64,000 nt of DNA from Acidobacteriota bacterium (GTDB taxonomy: Bacteria; Acidobacteriota; Terriglobia; Bryobacterales; Bryobacteraceae). This document shows, one piece after another, positions 10,424 through 17,891 of the stretch. Under the pieces are notes generated by a model. That model had not been told where the DNA came from. It did not search any database and worked only from the letters and a program-made list of their open reading frames with translations. The stretch is from positions 124,001-188,000 of the forward strand of contig JACTMJ010000004.1 in the NCBI GenBank assembly GCA_014584705.1, in the 5' to 3' direction. The stretch's first letter is position 1. The number at the start of each line of letters is the position of its first letter. The position numbers were made by a program, and so were the translations under genes.

Positions 10424-10726
10424 AACAGATAATCACAAGCACCGGACAGGGCGCACTGGTTGCCGGCCTGGCAACGTTCCCTTGTTGTTGACAGGTGTAG
10501 TGTATGGCAGGCCGTAACGGCTGTCAACACAGACGAGTACCGGGCAGGGGAGCCGTTTGTCGAAGGCGGAAATCGAACCGATACGCGGAGCGGGCAATTT
10601 CCTTTTCCCTGGCGGCAGCGAAGTTGGCGGAGGAAAGAAGTTGCGGTCTCGCACTCACTGTTTCGCAAGGATGCGGTAGCGGCCGGCGACGGGAAGAGCA
10701 TAGAATTCATGACGGAAGGCGGCAGG
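10424..10726. other. Intergenic region between divergent genes
   Basis: These 303 bases separate the minus-strand antiporter and the plus-strand acyltransferase-like gene. Apart from the promoter with its inverted repeat at 10486-10529, nothing recognisable was found. Open frames running through it do not look like proteins. Confidence 0.6.
10486..10529 (-). promoter_or_regulatory. Promoter inside a 9-bp inverted repeat (putative operator)
   Basis: On the minus strand TTGACA (10522-10527) is followed after 17 bp by TACACT (10499-10504), a good sigma70-like promoter aimed at the antiporter gene. The arms TGTTGACAG (10486-10494) and CTGTCAACA (10521-10529) form a perfect inverted repeat that brackets the promoter and would suit a dimeric or looping repressor. 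The opposite strand also carries TTGACA. Confidence 0.55.
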
Positions 10727-11842
10727 ATGGAAAGATCAAATGGGGCGCCGGCCGTAAAGACTGCACGTATTACCTCAGTCGACGCGCTACGCGGGTTCGA
10801 TATGTTCTGGATCAAGGGCGGCGAGGGCTTGGTACACAGCCTATATGCGCTGCTTCCGGTGCCGGTGATGGCGGCGATCGACGGGCAGTTCGAGCACGTC
10901 GAGTGGGCAGGATTTCATTTCTATGACCTGATCTTCCCGCTGTTTCTCTTCCTGGTGGGCGTTGTTCTTCCCTTCTCCATGGGCAGACACGCCGAGGAAG
11001 GCGCCGACAAGTTGCATCTCTATTGGCGGGCACTGCGACGCCTTGCGCTGCTTTTCTTTCTGGGCCTCATTTACAACGGGCTGTTCCAGACACCTCTGCA
11101 CGAACTGCGTATCCCAGGTGTATTGCAACGAATCGCCATCTGCTACTTCCTTGCGGCGATTGTGGTGATTCACCTGAAGGCGCGCGGGCAGGCGATTGTC
11201 GCGGGAGCGCTGCTGCTGGGGTATTGGGCAATCATGATGCTTGTGCCCGTCCCTGGCGTGGGCGCTGGCGACCTCAGCCCGGCAGGCAATCTGAGCGGAT
11301 ACATTGACCGACTCCTCGTTCCACGACCGTTCTGCTGCTACGATTTCGGCGACAACGAAGGGCTGCTCTCGACGATTCCCGCGGTGGCGACCACCCTGCT
11401 GGGGGCGCTGGCCGGCTGGTGGCTGCGTTCGGGGCGGGAGCCCGCGGAGAAGGCGAAGGGCCTCGCGATGGCCGGGGTCGCGTGCCTTGCGGCGGGAAGC
11501 GTCTGGAGCATTTGGTTCCCTATCATCAAGAACATTTGGAGCAGTTCCTTTGTGCTTTTTGCGGGCGGGTGGAGCTTGCTGCTGCTGGCCCTTTTTTACT
11601 GGATCATCGACGTTCGAGGTTACAAGCGATGGTCGTTCTTCTTCCTGGTGATTGGCGCCAACGCAATTCTGATCTACGTGTTGCGCGGCCTGATCAATCT
11701 GAACATGGTGCTGCGCTGGTTGGGCTACGTTCCCAACACGATCGACGCGGGGTGGATGCTGGTATTGCGCCTCCTGGAACTGGCCTGCTTCTGGCTTCTG
11801 CTCCTGTTCCTCTATCGCAAGCGCTGGTTCCTGCGCGTCTGA
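10727..11842 (+). CDS. HGSNAT-like / DUF5009 family membrane acyltransferase
   Basis: The 371-aa integral membrane protein belongs to the COG4299/DUF5009 family, related to heparan-alpha-glucosaminide N-acetyltransferase. The family signature RITSVDALRGFDMF lies at residues 14-27, followed by FYDLIFPLFLFLVGVVLPFSMGR, the typical second membrane segment. About ten hydrophobic helices follow, with GVLQRIAICYFLAAIVVIHL and the C-terminal NAILIYVLRGLIN. GGAAGG 7 nt upstream supports ATG 10727; ATG 10709 is a possible alternative. Family members are thought to acylate sugars at the membrane using acyl-CoA; the substrate here is unknown. It is transcribed away from the phosphate antiporter. Confidence 0.85.
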   Translation: MERSNGAPAVKTARITSVDALRGFDMFWIKGGEGLVHSLYALLPVPVMAAIDGQFEHVEWAGFHFYDLIFPLFLFLVGVVLPFSMGRHAEEGADKLHLYWRALRRLALLFFLGLIYNGLFQTPLHELRIPGVLQRIAICYFLAAIVVIHLKARGQAIVAGALLLGYWAIMMLVPVPGVGAGDLSPAGNLSGYIDRLLVPRPFCCYDFGDNEGLLSTIPAVATTLLGALAGWWLRSGREPAEKAKGLAMAGVACLAAGSVWSIWFPIIKNIWSSSFVLFAGGWSLLLLALFYWIIDVRGYKRWSFFFLVIGANAILIYVLRGLINLNMVLRWLGYVPNTIDAGWMLVLRLLELACFWLLLLFLYRKRWFLRV

Positions 11843-11846
11843 ACGC

Positions 11847-11876
11847 AGCGGCCGTGGGCAGGTGCCTGTGGCCGCT
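11847..11876. terminator. Nested hairpin between convergent genes
   Basis: AGCGGCC (11847-11853) pairs with GGCCGCT (11870-11876), and GGCA/TGCC pair inside it. It lies in the 34-bp gap between the acyltransferase-like gene and the converging AhpD-like gene. No U-run follows, so efficiency is uncertain. Confidence 0.45.
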
Positions 11877-12434
11877 CTACCCCTGCTCCCGCTCTCGCTG
11901 CTTCCACAGCCCTTGTGACGGAATCCGCAGGGCGCGATTGAATTTGCTCGACGCGTTCTCCCAGGCAATGGAAGCGGTCAAATCAAGAATCTGCTCTTCA
12001 GTGTAGTGGGCTTCGAGTTCCGCGAAGAGGGCGTCATCCACATCGCGGTCACTGAGCGTGATCGCATCCGCGTATCGCAAGGCAACGCGCTCCGCGGGCG
12101 AATAGTGCGGGGATGTCTCGTAATCGGGCAGCGCGAGGATCTTTTCGTCCGTAACGCCGAGTTCGCTGCTCACGGCAGCGTTGATGTCCTGTCAAAACAC
12201 GCAGCCGTTGAGCGCGGCCACGCGACGGTTACTGAGCGCAACGAGAGCAGGGTCGAGCTTACCCGACGAGCCCAGCGCTTTCCACATGCCGCGAACCGCC
12301 ACGTATAAGCCGGGGTTTCGCGCGTAAATCGGATAGGGAGCGAGCGGAGCGCCCCAGCGTTTCTCCTGCGCCTCCAGATCTTTCCGCACGCGGTTTTCGG
12401 CCTGTTCGACGGGGATTCCCTTAATGCGAGCCAT
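11877..12434 (-). CDS. AhpD/carboxymuconolactone-decarboxylase family protein with in-frame UGA (candidate selenoprotein, CxxU)
   Basis: The single reading frame of 185 residues is interrupted once, by UGA at 12192-12194 (codon 81). Residues 76-85 read NGCVF-UGA-QDIN; relatives carry NGCxxCxDIN or NxCxYCxDxH, so the UGA stands exactly at the second active-site Cys. After it the frame continues without a shift through SSELGVTDEKILALPDYETS, YSPAERVALRYADAIT and FNRALRIPSQGL, all standard for the family. A 6-bp hairpin 12 nt after the UGA fits a bacterial SECIS. AhpD-like CxxU selenoproteins are known from metagenome surveys. The protein should act as a thiol/selenol peroxidase-type reductase. 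AGGAG precedes ATG 12434, 6 bp after the SDR gene. A point-mutated pseudogene or sequencing error is the alternative. Confidence 0.75.
12164..12180 (-). promoter_or_regulatory. Candidate bacterial SECIS hairpin
   Basis: Read on the minus strand, CGCTGC (12175-12180), loop CGTGA (12170-12174) and GCAGCG (12164-12169) form a perfect 6-bp stem with a 5-nt loop. The stem begins 12 nt and the loop 18 nt after the in-frame UGA at 12192-12194, within the known 16-37 nt window. A G occupies the second loop position, as SelB recognition requires in the usual bacterial consensus. Confidence 0.6.
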
Positions 12435-12440
12435 ATACTC

Positions 12441-13175
12441 CTACTTTCCCGGCGGCTGCGACGGCCGGATCTCCACTTTGCTCACGAGAGTGCGCTCTGG
12501 CAAGGCGAGCAAGTGAAGGACCGTATCCGCGATGTCCTCCGGCTGGATCTTCCATGGGTTGGCGTTCGCCTTGCTGGTATCCGGATGGCCAAAGCCCGTA
12601 TCGACGCTGCCCGGCATGACGCAGGTGACCCGCACGCCATCCTTGCGATGATCGAGCATCAGCGCTTCCGAGAACCCGACAACCCCGAACTTGCTGGCAT
12701 TGTACCCTCCGCCGCCCGCGCTGGCATAGCGGCCGGCCAGGCTGCCGATGTTGAAAATGTACGCACCCTTGCTTTGCTTCAGCAACGGCAGCGCTTCGTG
12801 GCAGCAGTAGTACATGCCCGAGAGGTTGGTACCGAGCATGGAATGCCACTCCTCCGGCTGCAATTCGCCTACACTCTTGAAAACACCAACGCCGGCATTG
12901 TTCACGAGGATGTCGAGCCCGCCAAAGCGATTCTTCACTGCCGCCATCAGAGCGCGAACATCTTCCAGCTTGGAAACATCGGCGCGAATGGCCGCGACGC
13001 GCGCTTCCCCATGCACTTTCGCAAGCTCCTTCGCGGCGGCATCGAGCGCAGCAGCGCCGCGGCCGCAAATCACCACGGAAGCGCCTTCGGCGAGCAGACT
13101 TCTCGCGATGGCAAGCCCGATTCCCTTGTAGCCGCCGGTGATCAGGGCAATCTTCGAATCCAGTTCTTCGCTCAT
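12441..13175 (-). CDS. Short-chain dehydrogenase/reductase (FabG-like)
   Basis: This is a 244-aa classical SDR oxidoreductase using NAD(P)H. The Rossmann motif TGGYKGIG is at residues 13-20, NNAG at 92-95, Asn117 in TNLSG, the catalytic Ser145 in NIGSLAGR, and Tyr158/Lys162 in YNASK, so the Asn-Ser-Tyr-Lys tetrad is complete. ICGRG after beta-strand 2 favours NADP(H). The substrate is not identifiable. It sits in a minus-strand operon: 53 bp after the TIM-barrel protein gene and 6 bp before the AhpD-like candidate selenoprotein gene. Confidence 0.92.
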   Translation of the reverse strand: MSEELDSKIALITGGYKGIGLAIARSLLAEGASVVICGRGAAALDAAAKELAKVHGEARVAAIRADVSKLEDVRALMAAVKNRFGGLDILVNNAGVGVFKSVGELQPEEWHSMLGTNLSGMYYCCHEALPLLKQSKGAYIFNIGSLAGRYASAGGGGYNASKFGVVGFSEALMLDHRKDGVRVTCVMPGSVDTGFGHPDTSKANANPWKIQPEDIADTVLHLLALPERTLVSKVEIRPSQPPGK

Positions 13176-13228
13176 GTCTTCAGGGTAACGAACCCATCGC
13201 GTGAAAGCAGCCGTCAGGCTAGGCAGTA

Positions 13229-14254
13229 TCAGACGAGGCGGAGGACATCGCGGGCATACATGATGCTGGCTTCAATATGCTTCGATTCCATCTCCCGCAT
13301 CAACGCGGCGGGCGGGTTCGCCGGCAGCGATATCTGCCACTTCGGTTTGTGTGCCCGAACGCGGCGCAGGGCGCGCGCAAGCAGCAGCCCGTTGCGGTCC
13401 GGGAAGGTAGCCCAATACTTATCCGTGAGACAGGGGATCCGGAGCGGGTTGCGCGTGATGCACTCGAGCAGCAGCGGCAAATTCGGCTTGTGTTTGCGGA
13501 GGAGACTCACCACTTGCTTCAAGTCGAGGAAGCCCTCGCCGAGCGGGATATCGCCAAGCAGGAAACCTTCCTCATACTCTTCAAGCGTCGCGTCCTTAAG
13601 GTGAGCGGTCACGGCATAAGGGGAAAGCTTTTCCACCACCTCTATCGGGTCTTCGAGCAATGCCAGGTTGTTACCGGTATCGACGCAGGCCCCAAAGTAT
13701 TCGCTCGAATAGTCCCGGTAGAGCTTCACGTGCTCGTCCACGGTGAAGTCCTTGTGGTTCTCAAGCGCAATCGGGATGCGCGCGGCTTCCGCAACCGGGA
13801 TGGCGGCACGAATGCGGCCAAGCACACGCGCGACATGCGCCTGACGCTCCGCGAGTGTGGAAAAGTCCTCATAGCGCCGGCCGCCCGAAGCCACCCGGAT
13901 CGCCACGGCGCCCGCTTCCTTCGCCAGGGCAACATTTCGGCGGAAGAGTTCCAGATCGTTAAACGAAGTATTGAGGATGAAGAACAGTCCGGATTTCTCG
14001 ATCCGCTGTCGTACCTGCTTCGCGAAGGCGGAGTCGAGCGTGGTGATCGGGACTTGCGCGCCGCCCATCCCGAAATCCTTCACGAGATCGAGGAATTCGG
14101 GCGTGCCAACGGAGCGCCGGGAAGGCACCGAGTCATTGGCGATGCCCATTGTCGTGCGGCGTCCGGCGCTCTGGGCAGGGACGCTCCGCGAGAGACCCAC
14201 AGCTCCGGCGGCGAGCAAGCTCTCGCGCCGTGAAAACGATTTTGCTAAACCCAT
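13229..14254 (-). CDS. Exported sugar phosphate isomerase/epimerase-like TIM-barrel protein
   Basis: The 341-aa protein is of the xylose-isomerase-like TIM-barrel (AP endonuclease 2) superfamily. The N-terminus SRRESLLAAGAVGLS resembles a Tat signal, suggesting periplasmic export. Likely metal ligands are in IALENHKD (Glu), GACVDTGN (Asp), VTAHLKD (His) and LLLECI (Glu), the usual pattern of this fold. A strong ribosome binding site (GGGGAGG) precedes ATG 14254. It lies 28 bp after a Tat-exported Gfo/Idh/MocA oxidoreductase, a pairing common in Acidobacteriota and Planctomycetes sugar catabolism. Its exact reaction, isomerisation or epimerisation of a sugar or polyol, cannot be assigned. Confidence 0.87.
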   Translation of the reverse strand: MGLAKSFSRRESLLAAGAVGLSRSVPAQSAGRRTTMGIANDSVPSRRSVGTPEFLDLVKDFGMGGAQVPITTLDSAFAKQVRQRIEKSGLFFILNTSFNDLELFRRNVALAKEAGAVAIRVASGGRRYEDFSTLAERQAHVARVLGRIRAAIPVAEAARIPIALENHKDFTVDEHVKLYRDYSSEYFGACVDTGNNLALLEDPIEVVEKLSPYAVTAHLKDATLEEYEEGFLLGDIPLGEGFLDLKQVVSLLRKHKPNLPLLLECITRNPLRIPCLTDKYWATFPDRNGLLLARALRRVRAHKPKWQISLPANPPAALMREMESKHIEASIMYARDVLRLV

Positions 14255-14282
14255 CAGAAACCTCCCCCTCGCGGCGGTGCGG

Positions 14283-15638
14283 CTAGAGTTTCAACCGGCG
14301 CGGCACCTCATCCCAGGGCTTCCGGTACGGCCGGGCCAGTGCAGCCGAGGCTTCCGGATCTCCAACGACATCTTCCGTCGCCGCATCCCACCGGAGCGCT
14401 CTTCCCAGGCGCATCGAGAGGTTGGCGAGATGGCAGGCTGTGGCGATCTCGTGACCCGTTTCGACGTCCGCGATCGATTGCTTGCGGCTGCGGATGCTAT
14501 CAAGAAAATGGCGCGAATGCAGATCAAGCAATTCGACGCTGCTCTTTACCCCGTGGGCATCGGTCCAGGGAACGGGAGCGAACTCGTTCGCGACAGGATG
14601 GCCGGGCACGCGGGACCAGGCGGGAATCGCGGAAGCGGGATCAATTTTCTTGTCCGGGTAAAACTGGTAGCCGGTCCGCGAGATGGTGGCGCTTCCCTTG
14701 GTGCCGAAGAACTCCGTGCCGGCCCCCTGTTTGCGGCCGGCCGACGCTTCGCGAACCGTAATCGTAACCGTAAGCCCGCCGGGATAAGTGAGGATGGCAT
14801 CCTGCGTATCGGGCGTCTCACCGTTGTCGTCCGTGAGCGCGTAGCGCCCTCCGGCGCAATAAACCTGCTCCGGCGCTTTCAGCCGCAGAAGGTTGTGCAC
14901 AAAGTCCAGGTCATGCGCTCCGAGATTGGTCATCTGCCCGCCCGAGTAGTCCCAGAACCAGCGGAAGTGATAGAGGCTGCGATGAGGGTTATAGGGCCGC
15001 TTGGGCGCGGGGCCGAGCCACATATCGTAATTCAGACCGTCGGGCGGGACGGTATCGGCCGGCCTGCCGAAGCCCGGTATGATGTTGCGAAAGGTGCCGA
15101 TACGCACGGCGTGAATTCGGCCCAATTCGCCCTGATCGAAGAGGCGTTGCATCTCTGGCAGATAAGGCGCGCTACGGCCTTGGGTGCCGACCTGCACGAT
15201 TCGATGGAAGCGGCGCGCAATAGCGGTCATCCAGCGCCCTTCTTTCACGAAGAGCGTCATGGGCTTTTCGACATAGACGTCCTTGCCCGCCTCGCAGGCG
15301 AGGATGGTATGCAGCGCGTGCCAATGGTCCGGTGTGGCCACGACAACGGCGTCAACATCCCTGGCGTCGAGCAGCGCGCGGAAATCCGGATAGCCTTTGC
15401 ATTGCGGACCGCAATCGGCCTTTGCCGCTTCGAGGCGCGGCGCGTAGACGTCCGAAGCGGCCACCCATTGGGCATCGGCATGCTGCTTGTACGTTTTTAC
15501 ATGGAAGGCCCCGATCAGGCCATAGCCGATCAGCCCCAGACGCACTCTGTCGTTGGCGCCAAGGATCTGGCTGTAAGAAGCGGCTGTCATCGCACCCGCT
15601 ACCGAATTCTTCACAAAGCGCCGCCGCGTTTCCGCCAT
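14283..15638 (-). CDS. Tat-exported Gfo/Idh/MocA family oxidoreductase
   Basis: This 451-aa NAD(P)-dependent sugar or polyol dehydrogenase-like protein starts with the twin-arginine segment ETRRRFVKNSVAGAMTAAS, so it is likely exported folded with its cofactor. The Rossmann motif LGLIGYGLIGAFH follows, then VVVATPDHWHALHTILA and the family-defining YVEKPMTLFVKEG. The C-terminal alpha/beta domain includes WLGPAPKRPYNPHRSLYHFR and NLGAHDLDFVHNLL, typical of the exported subgroup. GGAGGG precedes ATG 15638. It heads a four-gene minus-strand operon (oxidoreductase, TIM-barrel isomerase, SDR, AhpD-like protein). The substrate is unknown. Confidence 0.93.
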   Translation of the reverse strand: MAETRRRFVKNSVAGAMTAASYSQILGANDRVRLGLIGYGLIGAFHVKTYKQHADAQWVAASDVYAPRLEAAKADCGPQCKGYPDFRALLDARDVDAVVVATPDHWHALHTILACEAGKDVYVEKPMTLFVKEGRWMTAIARRFHRIVQVGTQGRSAPYLPEMQRLFDQGELGRIHAVRIGTFRNIIPGFGRPADTVPPDGLNYDMWLGPAPKRPYNPHRSLYHFRWFWDYSGGQMTNLGAHDLDFVHNLLRLKAPEQVYCAGGRYALTDDNGETPDTQDAILTYPGGLTVTITVREASAGRKQGAGTEFFGTKGSATISRTGYQFYPDKKIDPASAIPAWSRVPGHPVANEFAPVPWTDAHGVKSSVELLDLHSRHFLDSIRSRKQSIADVETGHEIATACHLANLSMRLGRALRWDAATEDVVGDPEASAALARPYRKPWDEVPRRLKL

Positions 15639-15867
15639 CGTGCAAACCCTCCGGACAGGGAGTTAACAGCGAGCAGTGCGTCCGGCCGGGTACAAAACGA
15701 GATCCCCGGATACGAGGCGGTCATGCGCGCATGAGGAAATCATTCCCGACGCTGTACACATTGTCAAGATCGAAACACGCGCAAAGTGCATGGTTGCTAC
15801 TCTGGAGACAGACGCCGTGCATCTTCGGATCTCCTCATTTTCTATTCAAGTTCAGCCGCTTCGGGGC

Positions 15868-17136
15868 ATGCCGTGCCTTCTTGTTCCGCTGGTCATCCTG
15901 GCGGCAGTCCTTACCGGATGCGGACGCCAGGAAGGCGGTATTGAGTCATTGGGCGAGGCCTATGCCGGCGCCGCGCATGTGCCCCTCTACAGCGAGTTGG
16001 AGGCGAACGCAAAGAAGGTCGCGGAGCTACAGTTCGGGGATGAAGTGCACCTGGTGCGACGGAGACGGAATTTCTATTTCGTACGCGGGCCGGAGGGCAA
16101 GGAAGGCTGGACGCACCGCAGCAATCTCTTCAACGAACGCCAGGTTCAGGAGATGAAAGCGCTTGCCCAATGGGCCGCGGGATCACCCTCGCAGGGGGAA
16201 GCGCGTGTCTTCGCGACGCTGAATGTCCACAACCACCCAAATCGCCTCGCCCCGACGATTTTCCAGATCACGGAAGAGGAGAGAGTGGACGTTCTGGCCC
16301 ATGAGCGTCATCCGCGGCGGCCCTACGATCCCGGACCCCTGCTCGAAACATTCGACAGCGCGCCAAGCCCGGGCACTGCAAGCGAAGCCGCGGGCGAGAC
16401 GGACGAAGTACCGCTGCCACCGGACCCGCCCGGGCCGCCGAGCTTGCCCCCTTCCTGGCTACGGCTCTCCGGTGTTGCTCCGGAACGGGTGGCTGAGCTG
16501 GCGGACGAAGGCTATGTTGAAGGCCGGTCCGCCCCTTCCGCCGAGACCTCGGGAGAGCTCTGGACGCTTGTCCGCAATAAGCAGGGGCTCGCGGGCTGGG
16601 CGCTGCAGGGACGCCTGATCGCCGCGATCCCGGACGAGGTGGCACAGTATTCGGAAGGCGCGCGCATCACGTCCTATTTTGCGCTCGCGCCGGCCGATGC
16701 GGACGGTAAGCACCAACACTGGCTCTGGACAACGCTCAAGACGCCCAATGCCGCTTTTGATTTCGACAGTTACCGGGTCTTTATCTGGAACAGCCGCCGG
16801 GGCCGCTACGAGACTAGTTTCATCGCCCGCGACGTGGAGGGCTATTTGCCGGTTGAGCTGTTTCGGCACACCGACGGCAGCCCCCGATTCCGCATCAACG
16901 TCCGGGAACGCGGCGGGCTGATCTTCCGCAAGACATACGAGCTGACCGGATTGCGAACGAGCCTGGTGCAGAGCGTTCCGTGGCCGAACTACGACCCGCT
17001 GCGGCAGCCGCCGATCATGGACCGATTGCCGGCGCAACCCACACGCATCCTCCCCTCGCTGCCCATTGACTCGAGTTTCTGGGAGAAGACGAAGTCGGGC
17101 GTCGGCAATCTGGTGAAGCAGATCTTCGGCGGGTAG
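15868..17136 (+). CDS. Lipoprotein with SH3-like domains, function unknown
   Basis: The 422-aa protein begins with a lipoprotein signal (VILAAVLTGC, Cys18), which is why ATG 15868 is preferred over upstream ATGs at 15790 and 15676. Residues 30-90 look like a bacterial SH3 domain (AHVPLYSELEANAKKVAEL, FYFVRGPEGKEGWTHRSNLF) and a second partial one follows near 190-260 (ELWTLVRNKQGLAGWALQGRL), separated by a Pro-rich linker. The C-terminal half is a unique domain containing YRVFIWNSRRGRYETSFIARD. SH3b modules often bind peptidoglycan or cell-surface peptides. No close family was recognised. The gene stands alone, divergent from the oxidoreductase operon. Confidence 0.75.
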   Translation: MPCLLVPLVILAAVLTGCGRQEGGIESLGEAYAGAAHVPLYSELEANAKKVAELQFGDEVHLVRRRRNFYFVRGPEGKEGWTHRSNLFNERQVQEMKALAQWAAGSPSQGEARVFATLNVHNHPNRLAPTIFQITEEERVDVLAHERHPRRPYDPGPLLETFDSAPSPGTASEAAGETDEVPLPPDPPGPPSLPPSWLRLSGVAPERVAELADEGYVEGRSAPSAETSGELWTLVRNKQGLAGWALQGRLIAAIPDEVAQYSEGARITSYFALAPADADGKHQHWLWTTLKTPNAAFDFDSYRVFIWNSRRGRYETSFIARDVEGYLPVELFRHTDGSPRFRINVRERGGLIFRKTYELTGLRTSLVQSVPWPNYDPLRQPPIMDRLPAQPTRILPSLPIDSSFWEKTKSGVGNLVKQIFGG

Positions 17137-17199
17137 CGGTGGTCCCACTCCGGGAAGGTTCGCTCTGCTTGCTCGTGCTAAAATCACGGTTTCCGCACG

Positions 17200-17595
17200 A
17201 TGGATCCCACCGCCAAGCTTTTGAACGATTACGGGCCGCTCAGGAACCTGGAGAGCCTTGACCAGAAGCTGCGGCGATGCTGGAAATCCGCCGTCGGCGC
17301 AACAATTGCCAATCACAGCCGCGTACTCCAGTTACGGGGAACTACGCTGCACATCGGCGTGGATGATGCGGTGTGGAAATCGCAACTGGAGCAGATGCAC
17401 AGCCACGTGCTGGAGCGGATTCGCTCCACGTCCGGCGCGGGATTGATTGAAAAGGTGGCGTTCCGCGTGGTGCCACCGCGCATTCGTCCGCAAGCGGAGC
17501 AGACTCCTCTGCTGAGAGCCGACGAAGCGGATCGCATTGAAGATCCGCTGTTGCGACGCATCTACAAGGATTCGCGGAGAAAGGCGCAAGCATGA
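17200..17595 (+). CDS. DUF721 / DciA-like protein
   Basis: This 131-aa protein matches the DUF721 family, whose best-studied member DciA loads the replicative helicase in bacteria lacking DnaC/DnaI. Typical elements are LDQKLRRCWKSAVGATIANHS (residues 23-43) and the following beta-strands TTLHIGVDDAVWKSQLEQM, with a Pro/Arg-rich end after FRVVPPRIRP. Its stop overlaps the gatC start by 4 bp (ATGA), so it is translated with gatC and gatA. The helicase-loading role is inferred from family membership only. Confidence 0.82.
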   Translation: MDPTAKLLNDYGPLRNLESLDQKLRRCWKSAVGATIANHSRVLQLRGTTLHIGVDDAVWKSQLEQMHSHVLERIRSTSGAGLIEKVAFRVVPPRIRPQAEQTPLLRADEADRIEDPLLRRIYKDSRRKAQA

Positions 17596-17891
17596 AGCTA
17601 ACCGAAGAGCGGGTCCGCTATGTGGCCAACCTTGCGAATCTGGCGCTCACGGATGAAGAAGTGTCTCACTTCTCCGATGAGTTGAGCCAGATTCTCGAGT
17701 ATGTCGACAAGCTGAACGAACTCGATACAGAGAATGTGGAACCAATGACGCAGGTGCTATTCGACGTGGAAGATACGGCCACGATGCGGGCCGACGTCGC
17801 CGGCCGCACGCTCTCGAACGAAGAGGCCCTGGCGAACGCTCCGCTAGCGGGTGCGGGCCATTTCAAGGTGCCGCTGGTGATCGAACGATGA
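17592..17891 (+). CDS. gatC: Asp-tRNA(Asn)/Glu-tRNA(Gln) amidotransferase subunit C
   Basis: The 99-aa protein is a standard GatC: VRYVANLANLALTDEEVSHF at the N-terminus, LSQILEYVDKLNELDTENVEP in the middle, and the closing NAPLAGAGHFKVPLVIER. GatC wraps around and stabilises the GatA-GatB interface of the enzyme that converts misacylated Glu-tRNA(Gln) or Asp-tRNA(Asn) to the correct amide. It overlaps gatA by 4 bp (ATGA) and the preceding DUF721 gene by 4 bp. gatB is not in this window, a common split arrangement. Confidence 0.96.
   Translation: MKLTEERVRYVANLANLALTDEEVSHFSDELSQILEYVDKLNELDTENVEPMTQVLFDVEDTATMRADVAGRTLSNEEALANAPLAGAGHFKVPLVIER

Noticed and set aside
12192..12434. Truncated CMD-like gene followed by a separate short gene (pseudogene by nonsense mutation)
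   Set aside because: The frame is unchanged across the single UGA, the UGA is exactly at a catalytic Cys, and a SECIS-like hairpin follows; a random nonsense mutation would rarely meet all three. Kept as alternative only.
13971..15734. 587-codon open frame on the plus strand
   Set aside because: It is antisense to the oxidoreductase and isomerase genes, Arg/Ala/Gly-rich and without domain features; a shadow of high-GC codon bias.
15676..15867. N-terminal extension of the SH3 lipoprotein
   Set aside because: The extra 64 residues lack conserved pattern, whereas ATG 15868 directly begins a lipoprotein signal.
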